From DASZOC01 sp035550975 (GTDB lineage Bacteria > Actinomycetota > CADDZG01 > WHSQ01): 26,018 nucleotides of DNA. Both the position numbers and the translations under genes were made by a program. Location of the stretch: positions 1-26,018 of the forward strand of contig DASZOC010000079.1 in assembly GCA_035550975.1 (NCBI GenBank), written 5' to 3'. The notes beneath the pieces were generated by a model. It was not told where the DNA came from. It did no database searches and saw only the letters and a list, made by a program, of their open reading frames with translations. Shown one piece after another: positions 7,546 to 15,301 of the stretch. The stretch's first letter is position 1, and the number at the start of each line of letters is the position of its first letter.

Positions 7546-8323
7546 GTCCGACCTCGACATCGTCCTGCACGACGTCGGTCGTCAGATCGAATGGCCTGAA
7601 CCCTCGACCGGATTCACGCAGCGTGTCACGAGCCGCATCTCGGCTGACGAGAGCGCAGAAGGACCGCCCCTGCGACGCGTCGCCATGGCATTCGCCGCGC
7701 TCGTCCCCGTCTTCATCACGATCCTCGCCTTGTCACCCGCGACGCGCGAGGCGGTAGCGGACTTCATCGGGCTCGGTGGAGTTCGCATCGAAACGGTCGA
7801 CCCCGATGCGATCGAGACCCCGATGCGAGGTCGCTCGCTCCGCCTCGGTTCACCGACCACGCTGGAGGGTGCGCGCGCCGCGGTCGCGTTCCCGGTGCGG
7901 GTCCCGTCGCTACGCGACCTCGGCCCTCCCGACGCCATCTACCTCGACCGCGACACTCCTCCGGGCGGCATGGTCTCTCTCGTGTACGGCGATCGCACCG
8001 GTTTCGAAGCATCCGCGGAGACCGGCATCAGCGTCTTGATAACCCAGTTCTCGGCGCGACTGATGCGGCCGGGACAGGTCTTCCAGAAGGGGGTGCCGGC
8101 GACGACCGTCGTCGAACGAGTGAGGGTCGACGGGGTCGAAGCGTATTGGCTCTCCGGTGCCCCGCACGCGTTCTACTACCGCACCGTCGACGGCGTGATC
8201 GGCGAGGAACCTTTCCGCGTGGTCGACGAGGTCCTTCTGTGGGAGCACGAGGGCGTGACGTTCCGCATCGAAGCGAACGTCTCGCTGGACAAGGCCCTCG
8301 CGATCGCCCGCAGCTTGAGATGA
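7538..8323 (+). CDS. Putative membrane-anchored anti-sigma factor
   Basis: A 261-residue protein with a short cytoplasmic N-terminus of about 45 residues, one transmembrane segment at about 49-66 (MAFAALVPVFITILALSP) and an extracytoplasmic domain of about 195 residues. ATG 7538 overlaps the sigma gene by eight bases. Position, topology and coupling point to the sigma factor's regulator. However, the N-terminus lacks the HX3CX2C zinc motif of the ZAS anti-sigma class, so any sigma contact must use another helical element. The outer part (ISVLITQFSARL, VDGVEAYWLSGAPHAFYY, WEHEGVTFRIEANVSLDKAL) resembles DUF4367-like domains found in other sigma-linked membrane proteins. It could be a sensor of envelope state. 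The anti-sigma role is inferred from context. Confidence 0.72.
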   Translation: MDRSDLDIVLHDVGRQIEWPEPSTGFTQRVTSRISADESAEGPPLRRVAMAFAALVPVFITILALSPATREAVADFIGLGGVRIETVDPDAIETPMRGRSLRLGSPTTLEGARAAVAFPVRVPSLRDLGPPDAIYLDRDTPPGGMVSLVYGDRTGFEASAETGISVLITQFSARLMRPGQVFQKGVPATTVVERVRVDGVEAYWLSGAPHAFYYRTVDGVIGEEPFRVVDEVLLWEHEGVTFRIEANVSLDKALAIARSLR

Positions 8324-8338
8324 CCGCTGTTCCTCGAC

Positions 8339-9532
8339 CTAGCCCACTTTCAACTCTGCCGTGGCGCGTTCGAAGAAACCGAGGATCGTCGACGAGGTCC
8401 TCTCGGGGTGCTCGATCTGAGGGACGTGGCCGGAGTCCTGCCACACGACGACCTCGCAGCCGGGCAGCGCCTTCCGCACCCCGCGCGAGCTGTGATGGTT
8501 GATCAAGACGTCGCGCGTCCCGTAGAGATACAGCGCCGGCGGGTCCATCGCGGCGAGCCTCGCCCAGAACCCGGTCTCGCCCGTCGGCTCTTCCATGTAG
8601 ATGTGCCGAGCGGCAGCCGAGAACGCCATTCGCGCCCGGGGGCTGCGCCAGATGGTCAGGAAGTCGTCGACCGCGGCTTCGAACCACTCGTCTTCGACAC
8701 GGGCCGGGTCGGCGAACAATTGCTTCAGTCCATCGAGGACATAGCTACGCGGGAGGCGTGACGCGGCGAACGCAAGCTCCGGGCGCAACAGCTTCACGAG
8801 CCACAGGCCGGGGCGCTTCGAGAATGCGGTGGCCGGACACAAGCAGGCGATCGCCCGGACCCGGGCCGGATTCGTCATCGCCATCTCCATCGCGATGCGG
8901 CCCCCCATCGAGTTCCCGGCGACGAATGCCGCGTCGACGTCCATCTCGTCCAGGAAAGAGAAAACCCGGCGGCTGAACCACCGGGCGTCGTACCTGCCTC
9001 GCGGCTTCGAAGAGGATCCGAAGCCGGGAAGGTCCAATGCGATGACCCTGTGACGCCGGGCCAGCGCGGGGACGATCGGGAGCCACGACGACTTCGTCCC
9101 CCCGAGCCCGTGCAGCATGACCACGGGTTCGGCCGCCTCGTCCCCCGCTACCAGCGCGGAGATCCGATTCCCCCTGTGCCCGATCATCTCGACTGAGTAC
9201 TCGAGGGCCCCCGCGGACGGATGCTCGAAGAGCGGCTCGAACATCAGCGATCTCTCGATGCTCCCTCGCACGTTGAGCTTGCCGGTGGCGAACGCCTCGA
9301 TCCCGGATAGCCGCCCCTCGTCGATCTCGAGCCACGTGCCGGGATCGGTCTTGATGACGACGTCCGGCCGTGCGCCGTTCGCTCTGTCGACCGTGCACCG
9401 TCCGTTCGACACGACGATGTCGCGTACCGCACGGCCGATCTCGATGCGGAAGCGGGCTGCGAGGTCGGTGTCCTCCCCGCGGAAACGTGCGGGGAGGCTG
9501 TCGAGCGAGCGAACGACCGCGCTGTCCCCCAT
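8339..9532 (-). CDS. SCP2 domain fused to alpha/beta hydrolase
   Basis: A 397-residue two-domain protein. Residues about 10-105 look like an SCP2 sterol-transfer domain (GARPDVVIKTDPGTW, IEAFATGKLNVRGSIE). Residues about 115-395 are an alpha/beta hydrolase with the oxyanion segment VMLHGLGG, the nucleophile elbow GNSMGG (Ser208), the acid in LYGTRDVL (Asp341) and the base in DSGHVPQIEHPE (His369), so the triad is complete. The natural substrate could be a lipid ester held by the SCP2 part, which is inference. A TTG three codons earlier is possible, but ATG 9532 is preferred because a TAAACT box ends eight bases upstream. It follows two acyl-CoA dehydrogenase genes on the same strand with a 49-bp gap, so it may be both co-transcribed and separately transcribed. 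Confidence 0.85.
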   Translation of the reverse strand: MGDSAVVRSLDSLPARFRGEDTDLAARFRIEIGRAVRDIVVSNGRCTVDRANGARPDVVIKTDPGTWLEIDEGRLSGIEAFATGKLNVRGSIERSLMFEPLFEHPSAGALEYSVEMIGHRGNRISALVAGDEAAEPVVMLHGLGGTKSSWLPIVPALARRHRVIALDLPGFGSSSKPRGRYDARWFSRRVFSFLDEMDVDAAFVAGNSMGGRIAMEMAMTNPARVRAIACLCPATAFSKRPGLWLVKLLRPELAFAASRLPRSYVLDGLKQLFADPARVEDEWFEAAVDDFLTIWRSPRARMAFSAAARHIYMEEPTGETGFWARLAAMDPPALYLYGTRDVLINHHSSRGVRKALPGCEVVVWQDSGHVPQIEHPERTSSTILGFFERATAELKVG

Positions 9533-9540
9533 CGCGGTCA

Positions 9541-9546
9541 AGTTTA
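9541..9546 (-). promoter_or_regulatory. Candidate -10 box TAAACT for the SCP2-hydrolase
   Basis: On the minus strand TAAACT (TANNNT) ends eight bases before ATG 9532, which would give a leaderless or nearly leaderless transcript. No Shine-Dalgarno sequence is seen before this ATG. It would be an internal promoter if the gene is also read from the fadE genes. Confidence 0.4.
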
Positions 9547-9581
9547 TGGGCGCAGCGCGCTTACCAAGAGCATTTCCCGGG

Positions 9582-10679
9582 TCAGCCGAGCAGACGTTCG
9601 GCGAGCTCCGCCCGATGGACGGTTCCCGGCCCCTCGAACGTGTTTATCCACTGCGCCCGCTTGTAGAAGAGATGCAACGGGTGCTCCCACGTGAACCCGA
9701 TACCGCCGTGTACCTGGATCGCGCGCTCGCAGGCAGCAACCGCCGCTGCGCCGGCCGAAGATTTCGCGGCCGAAACGGCGGAGCCGGCCTGCTCGTCGTC
9801 TTCGGCGACGCACCATGCCGCCCAGTAGGAGAGTGACCGCGCCAGTTCCACCTCTGCATAGATGTCGGCGACCTGATGCGACACGGCCTGATAGGCGCCG
9901 ATCGGTTTGCCGAACTGCTTACGCTCCTTCACGTAATCGATGGACAGCTCGAGCGCGCGCTGTCCGATGCCGACGGCCTCGAGCGCGACGGCGGCGAGGG
10001 CACGCAGCCGCACCGCACGCAACAACGGCTCGGCCTCACCGGCGACCACGACCGGCTCTCCGCGCGTAGCCGAAAGTCGCAGTGACCCCAGGCGCCGCGT
10101 ACGGTCCATGGTCGAATGTTCGGTCGCAGCCGCCTCGCTCCGCGACACCGACCACACGCCGATGCCGTCCGAGGCTGCAGCGACGACCAAGACGTCGTCG
10201 ACGATCCCGCCGTCCGGGATGAGGTATTTCTCGCCGCTGAGGGTCCAGCTTCCATTCGACGCTTCCGCCTTCGTCGTCACGCTGGCGGCATCCGCGAGAT
10301 GCGCCGGGCCCGACGGCTCCGCCCACGCGAGCGTCGCGCTGCGTTGGCCGGCAACGACCGCGTCGAGCGAGACACCGGAGCGCTCGAGCAACGGCGTGGC
10401 GAGGGCGACGGTCGAGAAGAAGGGGCCGGGGAACAGAGCTCGCCCGAGCTCTTCGAACAGGACGGCCTCGTCGATGAAGCTCATGCCCGCGCCGCCTGCC
10501 TCTTCGGGGGCCGCCAGGCCGATCCACCCGAGCTCGGCCATCTGCCGGTAGATCTCCGGGTCCCAGCCTTGGTCCGCCGCCGCTAGATCTGCAACCCGAT
10601 CCGGTCCCACGCGATCGGCGAGGAACGAGCGCGCCTGGTCGCGCAGCATGTTCTGTTCCTCCGAGAAAGCGAAATCCAT
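9582..10679 (-). CDS. Acyl-CoA dehydrogenase subunit, FadE-type (365 aa)
   Basis: An acyl-CoA dehydrogenase family protein of 365 residues. It keeps the C-terminal FAD-contact motifs ERKQFGKPIGAYQ (near 239) and IQVHGGIGFTWEHP (near 320), but the middle FAD/substrate loop is AEPSGPAHLADA instead of the usual EPxxGSD, and the C-terminus reads NTFEGPGTVHR rather than YEGTSQIQ. Its partner directly upstream shows the opposite pattern. In Mycobacterium tuberculosis, such adjacent short/long FadE pairs form alpha2beta2 enzymes for steroid side-chain CoA esters; by analogy these two probably form one heterotetramer. ATG 10679 opens with MDFAFSEEQ, the standard family N-terminus. The gap to the upstream gene is 31 bp and both are probably in one operon. 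Confidence 0.88.
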   Translation of the reverse strand: MDFAFSEEQNMLRDQARSFLADRVGPDRVADLAAADQGWDPEIYRQMAELGWIGLAAPEEAGGAGMSFIDEAVLFEELGRALFPGPFFSTVALATPLLERSGVSLDAVVAGQRSATLAWAEPSGPAHLADAASVTTKAEASNGSWTLSGEKYLIPDGGIVDDVLVVAAASDGIGVWSVSRSEAAATEHSTMDRTRRLGSLRLSATRGEPVVVAGEAEPLLRAVRLRALAAVALEAVGIGQRALELSIDYVKERKQFGKPIGAYQAVSHQVADIYAEVELARSLSYWAAWCVAEDDEQAGSAVSAAKSSAGAAAVAACERAIQVHGGIGFTWEHPLHLFYKRAQWINTFEGPGTVHRAELAERLLG

Positions 10680-10710
10680 CAGCCCACCCGAACGCTATGC
10701 CGGCGCGGCA

Positions 10711-11889
10711 TCATCGACTCCTCGGGAGACCGAGGACGCGCTCCGCGATGATGTTGCGAAGGACCTCGGAGGTCCCTGCTTCGATCGTGTTGCCCCGGCT
10801 GCGCAGCTGCTGGTACTGCCAGTAGCCCGACCACGGTCCGTCCTCGTCCAGCTGTGACAGAGGCCCCAAGATGTCGAGCGCCAGCTTCCCCAGCCGCTGG
10901 TTCGACTCCGACCAGTGCAGCTTCGCGATCGACCCTTCGGGTCCGGGAACACCCGTCTTCACGAGACCCGTAAGCGCGCGGTAGTTCGTGAACCTCAGCG
11001 CCTGGAGATCGATCCACTGCTGCGCGACGCGGTCGCGGAACTGCGGGTCTTCGGCCGCGGTATGCCCGTCGACCGACGTCTGCTTCGCGAGAGCGATCAA
11101 CTTGCGCACACCGACCTCGAGCCGAGCGGTGAGCGCGAAGCCGAGCGTCCCCCGCTCGTGCAACAGCGTCGTCATCGCGACCGCCCACCCCTGGTTGATC
11201 TCGCCGAGGACGTTCTCGCGCGGCACGCGCACGTCGCTGAAGAAGATCTCGTTGAATTCCGGATCGCCCGTTATCTGCTTGAGCGGACGGACCTCCACAC
11301 CGGGTGAGTGCATCTCGACGAGCAGATATGTGATGCCTTGATGCTTCGGCGCGTCCGGGTCGGTCCGCACGAGCAAGATGCAGTAGTCGGCGATATGCGC
11401 GAACGACGACCACACCTTCTGACCGTTGACGACGAACGAGTCGCCATCGAGTTCGCCACGGGTGCGCAGCGACGCGAGATCCGAGCCCGAACCGGGCTCC
11501 GAGAAACCCTGGCACCACACCTCTTCACCCGACAGGATCTTCTTCAGGTGTTTGCGCTTCTGCTCGTCGGTTCCGTGGGCGATGATGGTCGGCCCTGCCA
11601 TCCCGAGGCCGATCACGCCGATGTGGTCGGGCGTCTCGGCTCGTGCGCTCTCTTCGAGGAAGATCGCCTGGTGGGTATACGGCGCGCCGGCCCCGCCGTA
11701 TTCCTTCGGCCACGTCAGGCCGGAATAGCCCGAGTCGTAGAGCTTCTTCGACCATTCGCGGGAGATGTCCTCGTCACCGCGACCTGCGACGTCGCCTCGC
11801 TCGGTGTGAGCCGCAGGGACGTTCGCCTCGAGCCACGCGCGTAGCTCGGCGCGGAACTTCGCTTCCTCGGGAGTGTCGCGAAAGTCCAC
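10711..11889 (-). CDS. Acyl-CoA dehydrogenase subunit, FadE-type (392 aa)
   Basis: A 392-residue acyl-CoA dehydrogenase family protein. It has WPKEYGGAG, the complete loop FSEPGSGSDLASLR near 132-145, VWSSFAHIADY, and the C-terminal TIEAGTSEVLRNIIAERVLGLPR-type block. It lacks the RxxFGxP motif and the QxxGGxG motif, where the sequence instead reads KQTSVDGHTAAEDPQ and ESNQRLGKLALDILG. These missing parts are present in the 365-residue neighbour, which supports a shared FAD site in an alpha2beta2 enzyme. The GTG start at 11889 opens with MDFRDTPEEAKFR and is preceded six bases upstream by TAAGAT, a leaderless -10 box. The likely substrate is a bulky or branched acyl-CoA such as a steroid side chain; this is inference from the family. 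Confidence 0.88.
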   Translation of the reverse strand: MDFRDTPEEAKFRAELRAWLEANVPAAHTERGDVAGRGDEDISREWSKKLYDSGYSGLTWPKEYGGAGAPYTHQAIFLEESARAETPDHIGVIGLGMAGPTIIAHGTDEQKRKHLKKILSGEEVWCQGFSEPGSGSDLASLRTRGELDGDSFVVNGQKVWSSFAHIADYCILLVRTDPDAPKHQGITYLLVEMHSPGVEVRPLKQITGDPEFNEIFFSDVRVPRENVLGEINQGWAVAMTTLLHERGTLGFALTARLEVGVRKLIALAKQTSVDGHTAAEDPQFRDRVAQQWIDLQALRFTNYRALTGLVKTGVPGPEGSIAKLHWSESNQRLGKLALDILGPLSQLDEDGPWSGYWQYQQLRSRGNTIEAGTSEVLRNIIAERVLGLPRSR

Positions 11890-11895
11890 GGCGGC

Positions 11896-11901
11896 ATCTT
11901 A
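11896..11901 (-). promoter_or_regulatory. Leaderless -10 box TAAGAT for the fadE operon
   Basis: On the minus strand TAAGAT (TANNNT) is followed by exactly six bases and the GTG start at 11889, with no ribosome-binding sequence between. It would start transcription at or within a base of the start codon. Confidence 0.55.
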
Positions 11902-11982
11902 GACATGGGAGACGGCAGGAGAAGCTCGGGAGCGGGCGAACCCTCGGATATCGGCCGGAAAGGCCGCGGTCAAGGAGCGACC

Positions 11983-12633
11983 ATGCCCAGGACGCTGTCC
12001 GCGCTGCTAGCCAGCCTCCTCGCGCTTTGCGGTCTGTTCGCGGGACGAGCGGTCGCGGAGCCTGCGGGACCCGGCGTCTTCTCGTCGGCCTACCAGTCGG
12101 CGATGGGGGTGTGGCTGCACAAAGAAGGCGGAGACACGTTCATGTACTTCGCCGGCGCCGCACACGCGACCAACCTCGCCAAACAGAAGACGAGAACCTT
12201 CGCGTGGGCCGATCGCAGCAAGTGCGCCGTCGCGAAGACGAAGAACTCGACGGCTATCGCCTGCGCCGGGAGCTCACGCGCCCACAAGATCGCATCCGAC
12301 CGTTTCCGGTTCGACCCGCTGATGGACTCGGCGCGCCTCGATCACAAGGATGCTCGCCTGCGCTGGCGCGGTGAAGATCCTCCGCACCCGAGCGCGATGC
12401 CGTTCGCGGATCCCGCCTTCGGCGCCGCCGCATTCGCGTCCGTCGACAGGATGGCTGCCGCGTCGGGCACCGTCTTGGGAACGAAGATGAGGGGCGGACG
12501 CTGGACCGACATGGGATTCCTGAGCCAGGGGGCGTACGTATTGCTCTTGGTCGACGCACCGGCCGGGCGCTACTGGATCGACCCCGACACGAACCAGGTC
12601 CACTACCGGTTCCGCTTCGAGATCGCGCGCTAG
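11983..12633 (+). CDS. Secreted protein of unknown function
   Basis: A 216-residue protein that I do not recognise. It has a clear Sec signal peptide: MPRT, a Leu/Ala-rich core at residues 5-20, and a probable cleavage site after AVA at residue 25. The mature part has two closely placed cysteines (SKCAVA and AIACAG, about 14 residues apart) that could form a disulfide, then VLLLVDAPAGRYWIDPDTNQ, which looks like a beta-rich edge. ATG 11983 is chosen because AAGGAG lies just upstream and because it begins the signal peptide. A short inverted repeat (11952-11966, five-base arms CGGCC/GGCCG) lies in its leader. It stands divergent from the fadE genes and 89 bp ahead of mceG; it could be exported alongside the Mce system, but nothing in the sequence shows a link. 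Confidence 0.72.
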   Translation: MPRTLSALLASLLALCGLFAGRAVAEPAGPGVFSSAYQSAMGVWLHKEGGDTFMYFAGAAHATNLAKQKTRTFAWADRSKCAVAKTKNSTAIACAGSSRAHKIASDRFRFDPLMDSARLDHKDARLRWRGEDPPHPSAMPFADPAFGAAAFASVDRMAAASGTVLGTKMRGGRWTDMGFLSQGAYVLLLVDAPAGRYWIDPDTNQVHYRFRFEIAR

Positions 12634-12662
12634 CCGCCTGCGGAGTCCCGCCCAACGAGAGG

Positions 12663-12696
12663 TAATGTTTGCCTCCCTCGCCGGGCGGCGAGGGAG
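12663..12696 (+). promoter_or_regulatory. Candidate mce operon promoter and leader hairpin
   Basis: TAATGT (12663-12668) fits TANNNT. It is followed by a perfect 10-bp inverted repeat, CTCCCTCGCC at 12673-12682 and GGCGAGGGAG at 12687-12696, with a 4-base loop. Transcription from TAATGT would begin about at the left arm, so the mRNA would start with this stem-loop. The right arm can also pair with CTCTC at 12704-12708, an alternative to the first stem. No T-run follows, so a simple intrinsic terminator of the upstream gene is unlikely but not excluded. The sequence TGGGGGGA before ATG 12723 is the ribosome site. Confidence 0.4.
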
Positions 12697-12722
12697 AGCT
12701 CAACTCTCTGGGTGGGGGGACC

Positions 12723-13583
12723 ATGCCTGAGACCGAGATCAGCATCAAAGGCCTGACGAAATCGTTCGGGCCCCAGACCGTGCTCGAAGACATCACGCTG
12801 GACATCCCCAAGGGGAAGATCACCCTGATGCTCGGCCCCTCCGGGACCGGGAAGTCGGTCTTCCTCAAGCACCTCGTCGGCCTGCTCAAGCCGGATCGTG
12901 GCGAGATCTGGATCGACGGCAAGAACGTGCCTGCGCTGTCGGAGAAAGAGCTCTACGAGGTACGGCGCAAGTTCGGCGTCCTGTTCCAGGACGGTGCGCT
13001 CTTCGGCTCGATGAACATCTACGACAACGTCGCCTTCCCGCTGCGCGAGCACACCAAGAAGAAGGAAAGCGAGATCAACGACATCGTGACCGAGAAGCTC
13101 AAGATGGTCGGGCTCACGGGTGCAGAGAAGAAGCTCCCCGGCGAGATCTCGGGCGGGATGAAGAAGAGGGCCGGCCTCGCGCGGGCGCTCGTGCTCGATC
13201 CCGAGATCGTCCTGTTCGACGAGCCCGACTCGGGCCTCGACCCCGTACGGACGGCCTTCCTCAACGAGCTGACGATGGATCTGAACAAGCAGCTCGACGC
13301 GACCTTCATCGTCGTCACGCACGACATCGCGACCGCCAAGCAGGTCGCGGACTACATCGGCATGCTCTACCGACGGAACCTGGTCCGGTTCGGTCCCGCA
13401 CGCGAGATGTTCACGTCCGAGATCCCCGTGGTACGCCAGTTCCTCTCCGGCGACACCGAGGGGCCGATCGGGATGTCGGAGGAAAAGGACTCGGCCAAGA
13501 CCGACAGCGTCGACGTCCGATCGACTTCCGGCCTGTCGGCCGACGAGACCGAGGAGCTAGAGCGCGCGGCCGGTGCTCCCTAG
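12723..13583 (+). CDS. mceG: Mce transporter ATPase (MceG/Mkl, MlaF-like)
   Basis: A 286-residue ABC ATPase that would power the Mce importer from the cytoplasm. Walker A is GPSGTGKS at 38-45, the Q-loop Gln is at 89 (LFQDGALFGSMNI, characteristic of the MlaF/Mkl group), the signature is ISGGMKKRAGLARAL from 142, Walker B with catalytic Glu is IVLFDE at 162-167, and the H-loop His is at 200. After residue about 248 comes a 35-40 residue acidic, probably disordered tail, similar in position to the C-terminal extension of mycobacterial MceG. ATG 12723 follows a GGGGGGA ribosome site. In Mycobacterium this ATPase is encoded away from the mce operons; here it is the first gene, three bases ahead of the permease. 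Confidence 0.95.
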   Translation: MPETEISIKGLTKSFGPQTVLEDITLDIPKGKITLMLGPSGTGKSVFLKHLVGLLKPDRGEIWIDGKNVPALSEKELYEVRRKFGVLFQDGALFGSMNIYDNVAFPLREHTKKKESEINDIVTEKLKMVGLTGAEKKLPGEISGGMKKRAGLARALVLDPEIVLFDEPDSGLDPVRTAFLNELTMDLNKQLDATFIVVTHDIATAKQVADYIGMLYRRNLVRFGPAREMFTSEIPVVRQFLSGDTEGPIGMSEEKDSAKTDSVDVRSTSGLSADETEELERAAGAP

Positions 13584-13586
13584 GAC

Positions 13587-14351
13587 ATGCTGAAGACCCT
13601 CGTCGTCGAGACCGGCAACATGTTCGCCATCACGCTCGAGGCGTTCCGTCTGATGTGGCGGCCTCCGTACCCGTGGCGCGAGTTCGTCCGCCAGTCGTGG
13701 TTCATCGCGAGCGTCTCGATGATCCCGGCGGTGCTGGTTTCGATCGCGTTCGGGGCGACGATCGCGCTCCAGGTCGGCAACGTCGCGCGACAGCTCGGTG
13801 CGGAGTCACAGACGGGCGCCGCGATGGTCCTCGCGGTCGTAAGGGAAGCAGCTCCTATCGTGGCGGCGCTGCTGATCGCGGGCGCGGGCGGCTCCGCGAT
13901 GTGCGCCGACATCGGGTCGCGCAAGATCCGCGACGAGATCTCCGCGATGGAGGTTCTGGCGGTCAACCCGGTCCAGACGCTCGTCGTGCCGCGGATCTGG
14001 GCCGCGGTATTCGTGGCGATGCTCCTGGACGGCTTCGTCTCGGTCGCAGGTATCGCCGGTGGCTACTTCTTCAACGTCGTGATCCAGGGAGGAACGCCGG
14101 GGGCGTACCTCGCATCGTTCGGCCTCCTGGCACAGACGGCCGACCTGATCGTCGCGATCCTCAAGGCCGGCGTGTTCGGGCTGATCGCCGCGATGGTCGC
14201 GGTCTATTTCGGGTTCTACGCCAAGGGCGGTCCCAAAGGTGTAGGCGACGCGGTCAACCGCGCCGTCGTCGTCACGTTCATGCTCATCTTCTTCGTGAAT
14301 TTCATCCTCACGGCGCTCTACTTCGCGATCGTTCCTCAGAAGTTCGGATAG
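13587..14351 (+). CDS. Mce permease A (YrbE/MlaE family)
   Basis: A 254-residue integral membrane protein of the MlaE/YrbE permease family. Hydrophobic segments are near residues 42-62, 82-100, 128-160, 175-205 and 225-248. The conserved cytoplasmic loop EAAPIVAALLIAGAGGSAMC and its continuation EISAMEVLAVNP contact the ATPase in MlaE-type transporters. It pairs with the next gene to form the transmembrane channel through which lipid moves from the MCE tunnel. ATG 13587 is three bases after the mceG stop. No oddities are seen. Confidence 0.93.
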   Translation: MLKTLVVETGNMFAITLEAFRLMWRPPYPWREFVRQSWFIASVSMIPAVLVSIAFGATIALQVGNVARQLGAESQTGAAMVLAVVREAAPIVAALLIAGAGGSAMCADIGSRKIRDEISAMEVLAVNPVQTLVVPRIWAAVFVAMLLDGFVSVAGIAGGYFFNVVIQGGTPGAYLASFGLLAQTADLIVAILKAGVFGLIAAMVAVYFGFYAKGGPKGVGDAVNRAVVVTFMLIFFVNFILTALYFAIVPQKFG

Positions 14352-14360
14352 GGGGAGCAG

Positions 14361-15218
14361 TTGGCAACGCAGGCAGGCAGGCTCTCGAACACCTTCGCCA
14401 TCCCTGCGCGCGTGGGGAACAGGTTGCTCGACAGTCTCGCGAACCTCGGCGAGCAGCTCGGGTTCATGGCGAAGTCACTCAAAGACGTCACCTTCGCGGT
14501 CAAGCACTCCGGTGAGGTCGCCCGCCTGATCTCCGAGATCACGCTCGGTGCAGGCGCGTTGATCGTCGGGGCCGGAACCGTCGGAGTCATCTTCTTCATG
14601 GCGTTCTTCACCGGGACCCAGGTCGGTCTCGAAGGCTTCAAGGGTCTGCAGCTGATCGGCGCCGAGGCATTCACCGGGTTCGTATCGGCCTTCGCGAACA
14701 CCCGGGAGATCACCCCGTTGATCGCAGGCGTGACGCTGGCCGCGCAGGTTGGCGCCGGGTTCACTGCCGAGCTGGGAGCGATGCGCGTCAACGAAGAGAT
14801 CGATGCGCTCGAGGTGATGGCCGTGCGGCCGGTTCCTTACCTCGTGTCGACCAGGATCATCGCAGCCCTCGTGGCGATCACGCCTCTTTATCTGATCGGG
14901 TTGTTCGCCAGCTACATCGCGACCGAATGGGTGGTGGTGGAGCTCCTCGGGCTATCCGGCGGGACGTATGCGCACTACTTCTCGCTGTTCCTGCCTCCGG
15001 TCGACGTCCTGTATTCGCTGATCAAGGCCGCGACCTTCGCGGTGGTCGTGGCGTTGATCCACTGTTACTACGGCTTCAACGCGAGCGGTGGGCCCGCTGG
15101 TGTCGGGATCGCGGTCGGTAAGGCGATCCGGGCGTCGATCGTCGCAGTCAACGTCATCAACCTGATGATGTCTGCATTCATGTGGGGGGTGACCGAGACC
15201 GTCCGTATCGCCGGGTAG
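14361..15218 (+). CDS. Mce permease B (YrbE/MlaE family)
   Basis: The second MlaE-type permease, 285 residues, with an N-terminal extension of about 45 residues before the first membrane segment compared with its partner. Core motifs are REITPLIAGVTLAAQVGAG and EEIDALEVMAVRP, matching the YrbE-B half of mycobacterial Mce systems. Start is TTG 14361, five to ten bases after GGGGGAGC; this is the only start consistent with that site, and the next ATG in frame would remove much of the extension. The gap to permease A is nine bases. It should sit in the inner membrane as one half of a YrbE heterodimer. Confidence 0.9.
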   Translation: MATQAGRLSNTFAIPARVGNRLLDSLANLGEQLGFMAKSLKDVTFAVKHSGEVARLISEITLGAGALIVGAGTVGVIFFMAFFTGTQVGLEGFKGLQLIGAEAFTGFVSAFANTREITPLIAGVTLAAQVGAGFTAELGAMRVNEEIDALEVMAVRPVPYLVSTRIIAALVAITPLYLIGLFASYIATEWVVVELLGLSGGTYAHYFSLFLPPVDVLYSLIKAATFAVVVALIHCYYGFNASGGPAGVGIAVGKAIRASIVAVNVINLMMSAFMWGVTETVRIAG

Positions 15219-15301
15219 CCGGCGGAACGCGCGACGAACCAAAGCGGGCGGGTAGGAAGGGATGAACGATCACTAGGCTGCGGCATGCATTCGTCGGAAT
15301 C

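Noticed and set aside
11952..11966. Small inverted repeat CGGCC/GGCCG before the secreted-protein gene as an operator
   Set aside because: Five-base GC-only arms are expected by chance in such GC-rich DNA, so it is mentioned only in the gene entry.
12028..12045. Possible lipobox (LALC) in the secreted protein's signal peptide
   Set aside because: Leu directly before Cys is not accepted in lipoboxes, and a better signal peptidase I site (AVA) follows.
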